A DNA stretch of 64,000 nt from Archivesica marissinica (GCA_014843695.1 CM026397.1:49860221-49924220), one strand, 5' to 3'; numbered from the stretch's first letter, positions 1-11,465 are shown. Notes: generated by a model not told the origin, from the sequence alone. Program-made: numbers and translations.

Positions 1-489
1 GGGAAGTATATTGAAGCAGTTACATGTTCACACCAAAGTCTGTCTGTCACACCCTATGCAATCTGATACAACAAATTATATTTACTGTGAATCTATTTTC
101 GTGTTTTGTTGCATCATCATTTCTGATTTCATAGTTGCACAAGATATAGATTGAAGATCTGTAGTGAACACAGTATGATAGACAATCTTGTTTGTACACA
201 GGCTTCAATACCATATAATTACCAGGGTGTTTTCATGCACATCTAATTTTGCTTGTTTGGCATACATATATATATATATCTATTGTTTGCTTTATTTGTG
301 GAAACCTTAAATTTCTTTCATAATTTTTAAAACTGTGCCGCTTGTCAAAATGAAATCTTAATAGTCTATAAAAGAAAAGTACCAAACAGTATGCATTTGT
401 ATCACCGGATAGTTGCTCAGTTTTCAAGATTTCTAAACTGTAAATATGACAGCTAAGATTAGTGTCCTTAAATCAAGTGGTGTTGACAG

Positions 490-661
490 AGGCATGAACT
501 GATCTGTTGAAATAGTGTTGTCCACTCTTGATTTTCTTGGCCATGCTATCACACAATCATATATCAATAGACCATCAACTGAGCCAACTGTATTCTGTAT
601 AATATGGCACTTCCGATAAAAATCCTGCTGTACATCAATTAAAGCCATATCATCAGGGAAT
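490..661 (-). pseudogene. Harbinger (HARBI1-like) transposase, catalytic-region exon, broken
   Basis: The minus-strand reading contains QQDFYRKCHIIQNTVGSVDG, which resembles the HARBI1/Harbinger DDE nuclease segment around its first catalytic Asp (pattern GxxDG). The frame then jumps straight to DCVIAWPRKSRVDNTI, which resembles the later AWPGSxHDxxI segment, so about 35-40 residues between the two are missing. A good splice acceptor (pyrimidine-rich, then GCAG) lies just before position 661. HARBI1-type proteins are nucleases that cut and paste Harbinger transposons. With the two pieces upstream (1268-1340 and 2233-2438) this forms one decayed multi-exon gene. The family call rests on motif memory; the internal deletion makes it non-functional. 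Confidence 0.6.
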
Positions 662-1077
662 CTGCAAGAAATAACATATACAAACTCTATTAACATCAAA
701 GTTCTACATTTCTATCTGATAAATTTGAACACTGGAATGATTGTGAACAAATTTGGACATGCATTTGTGAGGGTGGACCTGGCAGATATTAATTTTTTTA
801 AGAACAATGTATAAGTGATTAGTACAGTGTATGTACATTAATAAGATGGAAACTATTCCATAAATCTGGGTTGCTGTGACGAAACTAAATATATTTGGAG
901 TTTGGCCTAATTCTGTTTTTGAAAAAACTATGGTTAACTTTTGTGTTTTTACATCGTTCTTCATTGTTAATGTTAGAATAATCAACTGTATAAATATTAT
1001 TTACTTTACAACATTTTCGAAACAAGATTATAATATTAAGCACTCTAATTGAAAGCGTATAATTATGTAGTAATTTG

Positions 1078-1216
1078 TGTGGGACATAACCGGAGAAAAC
1101 TCACATGTCCAATTTGGGGACTACCGTACCATCTCACACACTTCTCAGTCATTGTAAAGAACCCGGAATGCATTGACTAGAAGCGAGCGTGCTAATCACT
1201 ACGCTAATCAGACAGA
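1078..1216 (-). mobile_element. SINE-C copy, diverged
   Basis: Matches the SINE-C consensus: the CCGGAGAAAAC..CACATGTCC block, then ACCGTACCATCTCACA, then the tRNA-like head GAAGCGAGCGTGCTAATC on the minus strand. Confidence 0.7.
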
Positions 1217-1267
1217 TAATCGAATAAACTTAGCAATTAATGATCACGTCGAACAGAGTTCACCTAC

Positions 1268-1340
1268 CTGTTGATGCCATGAAAATCTGCGACTTTGGAC
1301 AATACATCACCCTTTGATAGGTATCTAAATCAATAAGCAT
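1268..1340 (-). pseudogene. Harbinger transposase, N-terminal exon fragment with in-frame stop
   Basis: On the minus strand this is bounded by a clear acceptor (TTCATTTCAG) and donor (ACAG|GTAGGT). The reading with the motif YLSKGDVLSKVADFHGINR matches the helix-turn-helix-like segment of Harbinger transposases (pattern GDxxxxVADxHG). One TGA stop lies six codons upstream of that motif. The exon ends after the second codon base, which agrees with the acceptor phase at 661. An exon carrying the usual STVSR-type segment is not seen between them. Confidence 0.55.
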
Positions 1341-1609
1341 CTGAAATGAACAAAACGTTTCAACTATTATTGATACATAAAACAGTCAGTGTTTTCAACA
1401 CACTATTATTATATTACAATGCAACTTTGTGGTCATTTGTTGTGGTAGTAGTTCATAACCCAATATACATGTAAACACAGAGTTCGATATATTCCGATTG
1501 ATTTCAAACTGGAGTGTATCTATATATAATTATGGTCATCCCGACTCATCGTGTCTATCATCGCATTAAGATCAATCATGACAACTTGTAATATGGATTA
1601 CACTTCTTT

Positions 1610-1708
1610 TGGCTGTCCAATTCGCGCAGTAGTTAGCCATGCTCGCTTCTCACCAATTCAACCCTGGTTCGATGGACAGTATGTGATATGGTACGGTGAC
1701 AGATTGAA
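1610..1708 (+). mobile_element. SINE-C head, diverged
   Basis: GCGCAGTAGTTAGCC and GGTTCGAT are degenerate A and B boxes. They are followed by GTATGTGATATGGTACGGTG, matching the SINE-C body. The open frame running through here is produced by this repeat and is not a gene. Confidence 0.55.
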
Positions 1709-2232
1709 CAGGACGATTTCCTCCGTGGCATGGTGTCGGATTTGGAATAAAACTGTCCCATGTTCGATACTCGGTCAGTCCACGTATGTAGTGTCATTGA
1801 GCAAGTCACCTCACATACATAGTTTAGTACTGGTTAACCGCTTAGGTCGGCTAAGCCTGTCCAGAAAAACATTTGCATTTGGACACGTGGGGACGTTTAA
1901 TTATGTGTACGAATACTGTAGCAATACACGAGCATTTAAAAAGAAACAGACAACATTATAAACACAAGCATTTAATTCCCTACCTGCACAATGTATCAAT
2001 TTACTTAAGTTAATGCGTTGCAGAAACAGAATACGTATCGTCATTCAGCTCCAAAATCATAATAACACTTGTGTGTAGTATCGATATAAATAGCAATAGA
2101 TTCTTATGGAAGTAGCCTCCCTTGTAATCTTAAAATAGAAATAAGGGCCTACTGTACAGAAATGTGTACGCAAATAACACTGATATGCACCTTAATAATG
2201 CAAAATATAGAAATATATCAATTTCACTTTAC

Positions 2233-2438
2233 CTAGGTCAAACCGGGTATCGAATGAGAGTGGTTGGTCCCCTTGTCCAAGTCATTCCCCCACCATATCA
2301 TCAAGCAAGACAATCCATAGCCTCGTCCTGCGATATCGGGAAAGGATATTGGTGTCACACGTCTCCAATGTCTCTACCGGCCCTGAATATTCTTGCATCA
2401 CGTCTCTGATGCACGGATTCTGCTGATTCGGCCGCCAT
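2233..2438 (-). pseudogene. Harbinger transposase, first coding exon, frameshifted
   Basis: The minus-strand ATG at 2438 opens MAAESAESVHQRRDARIFRA. After a frameshift the reading continues as NILSRYRRTRLWIVLLDDMV, typical of the N-terminus of Harbinger transposases (an acidic start followed by L-x-x-R-Y-R-x-x-R). A third frame gives SHSIPGLT next to a donor (CTAG|GTAAAG), again matching the family. At least two frameshifts are needed, so this is a pseudogene. It lies directly inside the Harbinger-type terminus at 2439-2631, as expected for the 5' end of such an element. Confidence 0.55.
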
Positions 2439-2631
2439 TTTTAAGACTTTTTCCGAAGTTGCGACTGCATCGAACCAGTCGTAAAGTTAAGACTTTATTT
2501 ACGATATCTTAGCTGCGACTTTGTTGATAAAACGGACCGTGGTCTTAACTTAGACGTTACGACGGCGTAACTCGGTCTTAAGCAATAATCTTAACTAAGA
2601 CTGACTTACGACCGTTGATAAAACAGGGCCC
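2439..2631 (-). mobile_element. Harbinger-type element terminus
   Basis: The right end reads ACCGTTGATAAAACAGGGCCC. On the minus strand the element therefore begins with GGGCCC followed by a TTTTATCAAC block, a typical Harbinger-style end. Internal inverted and repeated blocks (TTAACTAAGAC, GACTTTGTTGATAAAACGG) are visible. The same terminus occurs at 51685-52143 with an expanded internal tandem repeat. The opposite terminus was not found in the first 490 bases. Confidence 0.55.
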
Positions 2632-3227
2632 TGTTGTATTATCTATGTGTTCACTCTGACTTGAAATTGCTGTTTATTAATACTGAGATCATTGTAGGCG
2701 TATATAATTGTGTAAAAATAGATGTAACGTAATGCAGACTCGTTCGGTTTTATTCTATTTCAACAGTAGACATGTAGTATGCATGCAAAGAATTACCGTA
2801 TGCAAACACACACTCATCATCCTATTTGTTAAATCAAATCACTGGGCCGAAATCACTAGGCCGAAAACACCGAGGGCCGAAATCACCGGATACCCGCTCT
2901 ACCACTGGACCACGGACGCCTAGTGATCTAGTCGATTTTACCTATTTTCTCTTTGAAGTTTCTGCATGCATGTTTCATTTCCGTTAGTTGCCTTTAGTAA
3001 ACATTACATACTATATAACCATAGGGCAAACAAATAAATTGTGTATTGTGCCTTTAGTGGGAAATTACTATTGAAATTTGACATTTTCATGTGGCTCAAA
3101 GGCCAGTCTGTTGAAAACTACTGTCTTTTGTGCCAAACTATTTTTGGGGAACATATAATGACACTGTGTGTTATAATGGTGTTCTATGGAAATTGCAATA
3201 GCGGTGTCTGACCTACACTAATTATTC
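2632..3227. other. Unassigned intergenic sequence
   Basis: No coding signal, tRNA-like head or clear repeat boundary seen. A short run of GGCCGAAATCAC-type repeats lies near 2845-2892. Confidence 0.4.
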
Positions 3228-3699
3228 GGTATGACTGAAACCCGTAAGGAGCGCTCCTTCCGCGGAAGGAGCATTCGTCTACGGAAGGAGCGCATTAAAA
3301 GCTTATTTCGTATACAATCTTTAAAAAAGTGATTGTTTTATGTAAATAATTATAAAATACGTTAAATCTGAAAGTTTTATGCAAATCGATTGTAAAATGG
3401 TTATCTTGTAGCATAATTTGTCAAATTCTGCGGAAGGAGCGCTCCTTTCGGTTTTCAGTCATCACCGCTATAAATAGACTTAGGGATTTCCTACCATAAA
3501 ATTATACAAATTATGCTATAAGGTCACCAATTTATAATCGATAGGCATAAAACTTTCAGAGTTAACGTATTTTATAATTAGTTACATAAAACAATCACTT
3601 TTTTAAAGATTGTATAATAAATAAGCTTTTAATGCGCTCCTTCCGTAGCCGAATGCTCCTTCCGCGGAAGGAGCGCTCCTTCCGAGTTTCAGTCATACC
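3228..3699. mobile_element. Foldback MITE with arms of about 200 bp
   Basis: The termini GGTATGACTGAAAC and GTTTCAGTCATACC are inverted. The inversion continues inward through GGAGCGCTCCTTCCGCGGAAGGAGC and a shared AT-rich block (ATAAGCTTTTAATGCGC, TTTAAAGATTGTAT, AAACAATCACTTTTTTA). There is no coding capacity. A clear target-site duplication is not visible. Confidence 0.8.
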
Positions 3700-4317
3700 C
3701 CTAAATATTACCCCACCCACCCATTTCGTTGTCAATAAATCGCCCCATAAATCGCAGAAACTATAACGAACATATGATACGTACCAAATGCCATAGGCCT
3801 AGAAGAATTGTTCCGACTCTAACATGACAACAGAAGCAACACTTAAACCCGCTAGAATCTTCTGATTCGTATTTCAGTCGCATTTTGTATGTTGTTTTGG
3901 TTTCTTTTCAGATCGCTGAGCTGAGCTGATATTTATTTATTATTAATGAGCAAAGTAGTCCGCCAAGACAATCTCAGAATGAATACCATTTATACAATTT
4001 CAGTAGCTATTTCCTCACATGCGACATGAATTAACTTGCTTATTAATATATATTGATATTGAAAGCAAACCAATTATGAAGAGGAGAGTTTAAAGCAGAC
4101 TCGTTAGTTGTGGGACTATGTTTTTATATTGTAATTCGGTCAACACATCAAACAACAGGATTGGAACGGATCGGTGGTGCAATTTATACTCAACTTACTG
4201 ACGGAAATGGAAGAAAATGTCTTTATTGATTTGATAATATTGTATTGATATGTATTATATTATATGTGCATGTATGTAACAATTACAATCAAATTACACG
4301 TATATATTTAGCATATG

Positions 4318-4621
4318 GATTGGGCCACAGACTAGATCAACAGCGTAATGACAATAGGTTATCCCTTATGTATAAAATTCATAATGATCTTGTTGCTATT
4401 CCCATTGAAAATTACCTAGTTCCCCTCTCCCGTCCTGCTCGCCATTGTCATTCCTTAAGCTATAGGTTAAGTTAATTACAGCAACTACAGACTACTACAA
4501 GATTTCCTTTTTTCCAAGAACAATCTATCATTGGAACCATCTCCCTCCTGACAGTGTCCATCTCCCTACTATAGAGCAATTCAATACGGCAGTTTGCCAT
4601 ATTGATCATGCCAGTCCCTAG
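4318..4621 (+). pseudogene. Non-LTR retrotransposon, C-terminal end of the ORF2 protein
   Basis: The frame GHRLDQQRNDNRLSLMYKIH followed by PLSRPARHCHSLSYR resembles the region after the reverse-transcriptase core in jockey/CR1-like LINEs. After a stop and a frame change the reading resumes with YHWNHLPPDSVHLPTIEQF, the usual WNxLP..V..P(T)..F motif of LINE C-termini, and ends at TAG 4619-4621. The catalytic core is absent. This is a 5'-truncated, frameshifted relic followed by a 3' tail ending in GATA repeats. Confidence 0.75.
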
Positions 4622-4782
4622 TTGTTCTGCGCAGCTGCTTTTAAACTTTTACCACAACTTATTTTCATTACTTTCTTAAATTATACTTTTAACTACTCAT
4701 ACTTTTAACTTCTTTGCGGTTTTTGACGCGCAACATGTCTACGTCGCCGCGAGGGGTTCGACATTAACGGAAGATAGATAGA
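4622..4782 (+). mobile_element. LINE 3' UTR and (GATA)n tail
   Basis: This follows the ORF2 relic directly. It contains GTCTACGTCGCCGCGAGGG, GGTTCGACATTAACGG and ends in AGATAGATAGATA. A matching antisense tail lies at 5922-5975, which supports a true element end. Confidence 0.6.
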
Positions 4783-4854
4783 TAAGTTCAAACAACATTA
4801 GTATTGGCCCTCCCTCCCCATAGAAGATATACACGTGAACACTGTATACAGAAT

Positions 4855-4950
4855 GACCACACATGTATGCGCTTCCATCACCGCCAACGAGAGTGATTAA
4901 TATAAGTTGTTAAAACTTGCTTCGTAATCGTTGTAAAATAAATAAATTTT
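4855..4950 (+). mobile_element. SINE-C 3' half
   Basis: 5'-truncated copy: CCAACGAGAGTGATTAATA, AAACTTGCTTCGTAATCG, then TTGTAAAATAAATAAA. Confidence 0.7.
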
Positions 4951-5371
4951 AAACTGTATACAGAATGTAAATGGCTTAATTAAAGCTGAAAACATATACA
5001 TAACGCATTTTACAAGATATAATATAATTATGTAGTATTAATCTTTGACTTTTTCAAAGAAATGTTCGAGTCTGCACAATCCACTGTCCAGTTTCCCCAA
5101 TAATTAAGTAAACACCAGGACCAAGGTTCACACAAAATTGAAAACGAAAAATGATTATGGAAGATATTATGTCGGTTTATTAACCATCGCCACTGCATAG
5201 TATGTGGGAGAGCATGACACATAGAATAATTGATTCATTGAACATGTAGGTGTTTTAATTGAAGTGAACGTCAGGTTTCTATACCATGTCCTCCTGCTCT
5301 GTATGTATGCCGTCAATAGCTCTGTCCTTGACGGCCGCCTATCATAGTTATGTCTACTACTGTCCCAGCTG

Positions 5372-5669
5372 GACGGATACGTTGTCCAATGGTTAACACG
5401 ATGGACTGGGAATCCAGGGATCGCAGGTTTGATCCACTGCCTGATCCTAATGAAATGAACAGTCTTTCAGATGCGACTTTAAACAACCGAGGTCTCATGA
5501 CGGTGCTTTACATCGTGCACATAAAATAAACAGAGGCGATTCCGGAATGTCTATGTCTGTATCATTGCACTATCCTCCAACCATCTAAAATGACTAATCT
5601 CTTCAGGAGGCAGCGCTCATATAGGCAACCGGTAACGACGATAAATACACGTAAAACACACACACACCC
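5372..5669 (+). mobile_element. SINE-A copy, near full length
   Basis: tRNA-Thr-like head (GGACTGGGAATCCAG, GCAGGTTTGATCC), body with CAGTCTTTCAGATGCGAC and CACTATCCTCCA, and tail CGATAAATACACGTAAAAC followed by an (AC)n run. Confidence 0.85.
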
Positions 5670-5689
5670 AGTCATAACCTACGGTCTCT

Positions 5690-6301
5690 TTAAAGCAGCA
5701 TTACATCGTAATAAAGGATGTGTTGGGTAAAATATAAATACTAATGCGTGTGTGTTTACAAAAATCGAAATAGTCGCTCAGAAACGATAAAAATCAAATA
5801 AATTTAAACCGTCGTATACGCGAATTTGTTTATCAACACACGAAATGTAAATACGCACAGTGCGCATGCGTGAAACAACAGAGGATGTAGAAAGCAACGT
5901 ATATATTTTGAACATGAAAGACTATCTATCTATCTTCCTCTAATGTCGAACCACTCACGGGGATGTAGACATGTCCCTAAAAGACTTAGCTAACAGAGGT
6001 ATGAATCAACATATCAAGTAATTTAATTAAAAAGACAACGTGGGACAAATGGGGACGATGCATTTCGAATGTAAACAAGTGCGGACGATGCGTTCCGGTT
6101 GTAAACAAGTGCCTGACCGATCGACTCGGAAAGTCCTACTTTCGGTTTCGAGTTTGTTTTATCGTAAAAAAAAACACTGTTTACCAAATGAACATAAGCA
6201 TACGAAGTGTAATGTTAGAATGTGTAGCAGCATTGCTACCCATACGTAAAAATTGAATTTTTCAAATATCTTTTATTTCATACGATGTAATGCTGCTTTA
6301 A
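5690..6301. mobile_element. TTAA-ended element (AGCGACATTACATCG-type termini)
   Basis: Starts TTAAAGCAGCATTACATCG and ends CGATGTAATGCTGCTTTAA, perfect inverted termini bounded by TTAA. It carries an inserted antisense LINE tail at 5922-5975. The short open frame inside (6040-6249) has no recognisable domain. Confidence 0.75.
5922..5975 (-). mobile_element. LINE 3' tail fragment, antisense
   Basis: CTATCTATCTATCTTCC followed by AATGTCGAACCACTCACGGG and GATGTAGACATGTC is the reverse complement of the LINE tail at 4712-4782. Confidence 0.6.
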
Positions 6302-6599
6302 TGAAGCTGTCAATCGCCGTAGCTCTCAATCGCAATTAGAGTGGACATGTGTGCTACGCAAACCACTAGGAGACATATGTCTCAACTGTAGCATAGCCCT
6401 ATATTGCAGTTTGCATTGAACATATTATTTGGCGATAAGTCGATTCATTACTGCAATTTTAATATGTACTTACACTACGCAATGTATTACCTATAAACAT
6501 GAATTGTTATACGTTGCAGGGGTATACATATACCTTGGAACTCTATGCAGTCAGTGAAACAGTTATATTGCTAAGCACGCCTTGAAGTTATGCATTGTG

Positions 6600-6796
6600 G
6601 AAGTCGTGATAGCGCAGTGGATGCGCGTTCGCTTCAGGCGCGAAAGGTCCGGAGTTCGAGCCCCGCTGGAGCCGTTACGAGTGTGCCCTTAGGCAAGGCA
6701 TTTAAATTCCACGTTGCCTCTTCTCCCTCGTGGAGTGGTTTGTGGGTTGGGTGTTTTGTTGGACTTGTAATCGAGCTAAAATAAATTTGTATAAAG
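6600..6796 (+). mobile_element. SINE-B copy with internal deletion
   Basis: The head GTCGTGATAGCGCAGTGG has an A box and GGAGTTCGAGCCCC the B box. The body GCCCTTAGGCAAGGCATTTA, CCACGTTGCCTC is typical. The GATTCCATCAGGAATGAGG section is replaced, but the 3' end AATCGAGCTAAAATAAATTT is kept. Confidence 0.85.
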
Positions 6797-7252
6797 TAAG
6801 TTATGCATTGCCTCACTAAAAAGTGTAAATAGTTGCATAAACGCATTCACCTATGTCTGGATAACAGGAGATGCTCACATAATTATATCGACTGGAAAGC
6901 CACCATCGTAACTAGTCACAAGTATCCAACCAGTATCAACACACTACTCCTCGACACTATGTTCGACATCAGCTCAGAACAAGCCTTATACTGACAAGGG
7001 CATCAACGTCTCTACACGTATCTTCATCACGAATCGGCCCACACTCATCGATAGACGTTATGTTGTCCCGGGAGGCAATGCTCCTGTCATTGTCTTTGTG
7101 CAGGATCAAACCAGGGCAATTAATACGAAACCCTCCTCCAGTAGGAATATCTTACTCTGGAAGAATGCTGACACAGACAGCTGCACGCTACCACATCATA
7201 TCTCTACAAAGACGTATCTTACCAATACGCCCAGTGTATGCTGTCTACGTTT

Positions 7253-7522
7253 AGAAGCTACTCGTGTCAGTCCTCTGTGTAATGTATAGGTAGTCTAAGA
7301 TAAGATACATTTTATTTTGATTCGGCAAGACATATCACAAATAACATACGCTCTCATGAGCTTTTCTAACCGACTAATTCTATGTCTAGAAGCTACTCGT
7401 GTCAGTCCTCTGTGTAATGTATAGGTAGTCTAAGACAAGATAAATTTTATTTCGAGTCGGCAAGACATATCACAAATAACATACGCTCTCATGAGCTTTT
7501 CTAACCGACTAATTCTATGTAT
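7253..7522. repeat. Tandem duplication, 135-bp unit, 2 copies plus a diverged third start
   Basis: AGAAGCTACTCGTGTCAGTC starts at 7253 and again at 7388. Both units run through CATACGCTCTCATGAGC. A diverged third start (GTAAGCTACGTGTGTTAG) follows at about 7525. Confidence 0.9.
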
Positions 7523-7559
7523 GTAAGCTACGTGTGTTAGTTCTCTAAATAATGTACGC

Positions 7560-8360
7560 AGTTATTAATATTATCCTAAACTCAATACGGCCCAATGGCA
7601 TCGGTGTTAATATGACTTATTACTTTGCTTTGAAAGCACAGTATGTGCTCGTATTCTTCAAATTGATTGATATTAAGCTATAAATGTTTACATTTATGAA
7701 GTGGTGATATATCAGGGGTGGTGTTAGTGGTGTGGGGTATGGGAGACACACACCTATATATTCGTTGGGATGGTAACCTAATTTCTATGAACAGCAACTG
7801 ACCCATGTAAGATATAACTAAATCATTATGACCTGCAATTGTACAGGCTGCTATATAGTGTTCCAATCAGGGGTGTAGCCAGACATAAATAATGTGTACA
7901 CAAATATGAGGCACTGAAAGTGGTTCCAGATTACGAGGAAAAATTTATATTAAAAAAATGTTCTATATATCCTCATAACCCGTCCTTCAGTTTTTATTCC
8001 ATTTTTGTACTATTTATTTGTTCCGATATTTCCGAACGATGTGTAGCCTACGCAGTTGCGGTTTTGCGTACAGTAGCTATGCGCCTGGCAGTAATGTATT
8101 CTTCTATCCTTCAAGTTTAATAAACTAAACAAACACTGTCACATGGTATACAGCTTTAGTACAATCTTTATTAATGATCTGAGCTTCGATATCAATACAA
8201 CGTGATAACCAGAAATCGTTCACTTTTAACATGTCGTACAATTTGAACTTCAGCTATTGGAATACCGTGAGTCTTTCTCACACACGCACACGCTCGTCTC
8301 ACGCGCACACGCTCGCACTTATATAACAATAATAGAACATACACTTATAAAATATGCCTC
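7560..8360. other. Unassigned intergenic sequence
   Basis: Low-complexity AT-rich DNA with short frames only. A run of CACACGCACACGCTCG is seen near 8280-8320. No gene signal. Confidence 0.4.
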
Positions 8361-8363
8361 CGT

Positions 8364-8612
8364 GATCGAGTTGTTAAGATCGTCGATGGTCACGGGTTAG
8401 AGCTCCGCTCAGACCGTCTCTCTTTATATGAAAATGTTGGCAGTTTCTTACGGAGGTTGGTGTCCCAAGTACTGGTTAACCGCTGGAGCCTGCCCATGTG
8501 GGAAAGGTGCCCCAAGTACTGGTTAACCGCTGGAGCCTGTCCATATGGCAAAGGTGTCCCAAGTACTGGTTAACCGCTGGAGCCTGTCCATATGGGAAAC
8601 TGGTAGCGACGA
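8364..8612 (+). mobile_element. SINE-D copy with internal triplication
   Basis: The head is Leu/Ser-tRNA-like (CCTCCGTGATCGAGTTGTTA, CACGGGTTAGAGCTCCGC). The body has GGCAGTTTCTTACGGAGG. The block CCAAGTACTGGTTAACCGC..GGAGCCTG occurs three times in tandem at about 46-47 bp spacing, where other copies have one. Confidence 0.85.
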
Positions 8613-8794
8613 AAAACAAAACACTTATATCGGGATGGACAATGACTAATGTTTGTAGACCGTGTTGTCCAACCATGTTTACCTTTCTCTTTGTCTAGAA
8701 TTATATCTAATTATTTTAACGTATAAACATGTAAAGAGCAAGTAAAATCTATTTATTTGTATTTTGTATTGCGTTTAAAATCACACCAACAGTT

Positions 8795-9045
8795 TGGGAC
8801 ATATGGCGAGTCTGTGGCTATTATTGTTGCGGGAAGACACCGGGTGCCCCCTCGAGCAGTATTTCAGGCACGGGCAAGCTCCCTGGTAGGACCACCGACC
8901 TTCGGCAAGCCTGCTGAATAGCTACCTCACACGAAAGAAAACGATTCCCCACTGAGTGAGATTCAAACATACAGCTATGAGAGGCAAGCCAACGACAACT
9001 CAACCACTCGACACCGGAGGTAGGTTCTAATATAACACGAGACGA
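8795..9045 (-). mobile_element. SINE-E copy
   Basis: Shared block CATATGGCGAGTCTG, GGGAAGACACCGGGTGCCCC, CACCGACCTTCGGCAAGCC. The minus-strand head CGGTGTCGAGTGGTTGAG is Leu/Ser-tRNA-like. Related copies: 15745-16315, 30960-31100, 52870-53070, 63690-63890. Confidence 0.75.
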
Positions 9046-9059
9046 GTATACATGCAACC

Positions 9060-9800
9060 ATTAACATTATCAGAAAATACATAGGCACACATCGACTTAA
9101 TACGTAATATTTAATTATCAAAATCGCAAAACACTACCTCAGCCAATTACATAGATAGATACGCCCCATGCAACTCTGTATGTACGCGTTCAAATCGCCC
9201 CTTAGTCACATCGACCCTCGGCTTCGTGATATGCCGCAGTACCCTTGGCCGTTGTACACACACGGCGATTTTAATGTTCAAAGATTAACAAAATTTACAA
9301 TAAAAGCCTCGTTTTAAAAATGCTAATAAAACGAGTGAACTATAAAATATTCTTTAATATACATGTATACATGTAGTTAAATCGACGTTTTCTTTAGCAT
9401 TTTAAATTGACTATAGGTCTATACAATCGCCTCTTTCTGAACACTATGTGTGGTTTGAACGTTGAATTATGAAATATTTTTCACATAACAAAGAAACAAA
9501 AAAGAATGGACATAAAATGAGATGTTGGTAATTTGATAGAAATATTGCCATATTGTAATACAATTATATGGGCATAGTATGGACCGTCGTTTTAGTACAG
9601 GTAAGACATTTTCAAAATATGCCCATTCTATCTATGCTGTAGGCCTACTAAGGCTGAGAATTCCATATGGGGAACTAATTTAATAAAATGCATACACATA
9701 ATAATCATTCTATAAAATGCACAGTGATATGCAATAAGCATTAAAACTGGCTAATTAGCCCCGATTAGTACGCAGATTTCAGGAAATACCCTAAGCTTAT
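9060..9800. other. Unassigned intergenic sequence
   Basis: AT-rich; no coding, tRNA-like or tandem signal found by eye. Confidence 0.4.
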
Positions 9801-9814
9801 GTCTCTAACTGACA

Positions 9815-9962
9815 GGCAGCAGCAGCCTTTCAGATGGGACTATACGCCGAAGCACAATGTCTCAGTGCACCGGGCATGTAAAAATAACAAAGGATGCGTC
9901 GGCAATTGGAGCATTTACTGTATTTTGCACTATCCTCCAACATAAAATAACTAATATACTTA
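9815..9962 (+). mobile_element. SINE-A variant fragment
   Basis: CAGCCTTTCAGATGGGAC, GTGCACCGGGCATGTAAAA and TTGCACTATCCTCCA, the same subfamily as 10341-10622 and 46808-47510. Head and tail are missing. Confidence 0.7.
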
Positions 9963-9967
9963 GTCAA

Positions 9968-10192
9968 TACACATTTATTTAGCTCGATTGCGAAACAAGT
10001 TCTTATAGCTTAAATTAACACCATCGATACCTCATTCCTCGTGGAATCCATCGCCATGAGGGATATAGAATAGACAACGTGGAATTTAAATGTCTTGCTT
10101 AAGAGCACACTCGTAACGGCTCCAACGGGACTCGAACTCCGGGCCTTTCGCAGCCTGGAGCGAAAGCGCTACTACTGCGCTATCACGACTTC
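9968..10192 (-). mobile_element. SINE-B copy, full length
   Basis: Minus orientation: 3' end ATTTAGCTCGATTGCGAAAC at left, CTCATTCCTCGTGGAATCC in the body, and the tRNA-like head ACTGCGCTATCACGACTTCC at right. Confidence 0.85.
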
Positions 10193-10340
10193 CGCTAATA
10201 TACTTCTCGATGAGCCCCGATCTAGCAGTGGGCGACGATCAATAACGTATCAAAAAATATAAAATATACATAAAACTAAAACGATGGAGCTTATATTAGA
10301 GCGTTAACTAACAAGAGTTGGTATCAAATTAAACTCATAG

Positions 10341-10622
10341 ACGGTCGGAGATCCAGAGGTTAACATGTTGGACTGTGAACCCAGTGATCTCAGACTCAAT
10401 CCCCCGTCTTGCACTAATACTAGTAACAGTCTCTCAGATGGGACTATAAACCGAGGTCTCGTGTATCGATGCTATACACCCGGAATGTAAAATGCACAAA
10501 GGATGCTTCTGCAATCGAAGCGCCTTCGGTATCTTTGCACTATGCTCAAAAACGTAACATATTTCTTGAGGCGATGCCCCGATAAACCAGGGGGCGACGA
10601 TAAATAAGCGTATAAAACCAAC
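10341..10622 (+). mobile_element. SINE-A variant copy
   Basis: Degenerate head (GATCCAGAGGTTAACATG, GGACTGTGAACCCAGTG), body GTATCGATGCTATACACC, and tail GGGCGACGATAAATAAGCG. Confidence 0.8.
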
Positions 10623-10893
10623 ACAATTGAACTCGCCTCCTTTAGATGCATTGAGGGACAGTTGGGCGGCGTATGACCATATCTATTGACTCATTGGAAA
10701 TAACGGCGTGTTAATTTGAGGCATTGGTCAGCTACTGCCCGCAACATTATACATACTATTTGATAGGGATGGCAACGAATAGCAACTTTAATAGTATTCG
10801 GATATTCGGACGTTTGAGCGAATATTCGAATATTTGAGTATTCGTTGCCATCCCTACTATTTAAGGAGGATAGATCATCTTATAATTGGTACA

Positions 10894-11035
10894 ACCGGAT
10901 CTGTAGTCCAATGTTTAACACGTTGGACTGGTAATCCAGTGATCGCAGGTTCGATACCCCGTCTGACTATAATAAAATTAACAGTATTTCACTGTGCATG
11001 TAAAAGAACAAGAGGCGACTCTGGAATGAGTAAAT
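10894..11035 (+). mobile_element. SINE-A copy, 3'-truncated
   Basis: Head GGATCTGTAGTCCAATG, GGACTGGTAATCCAGTG, GCAGGTTCGATACC, then a body cut short at GACTCTGGAATGAG. Confidence 0.8.
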
Positions 11036-11214
11036 AATTACAGATATCCTACAATGATATCCAATGGATATACTGTAAACATAATGTCATCGATTAATTA
11101 ACATGATTTTGAAAACATCATATTTATTCAATAGTCAGAGGAACAACCATAAACACAAAGGATTCCAACTGAAAATACCAATATATATTTCGTGATAAAT
11201 CAATCTTTATCTGT

Positions 11215-11465
11215 TATACGCGGGTTAGGTCCAGTGGTTATATAACAAGTTGGACTGTGAATCCAGTCTTTCAGATGGGACTTTAAACCGAGGTCTCGTG
11301 TGGGTGTTTTACGTCGTGCACGTAAAATACACAGGATACTCTGGAATGGGTCTCTGTCTGTATCATTTTACAAAATCCTACAGAATCTAAAATAATTAAT
11401 CGCAGCAGGAGGCGCCGCTCATGTGGGCAACCGGTAGCGACGATAAATAAATGCAAAACATACAC
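11215..11465 (+). mobile_element. SINE-A copy lacking the B-box segment
   Basis: TCCAGTGGTTATATAACAAG, GACTGTGAATCCAG joined directly to TCTTTCAGATGGGAC, then the normal body and tail GATAAATAAATGCAAAACA. Confidence 0.8.

Noticed and set aside
1551..1961. 136-codon open frame
   Set aside because: Its start overlaps a diverged SINE-C head and the peptide has no recognisable domain.
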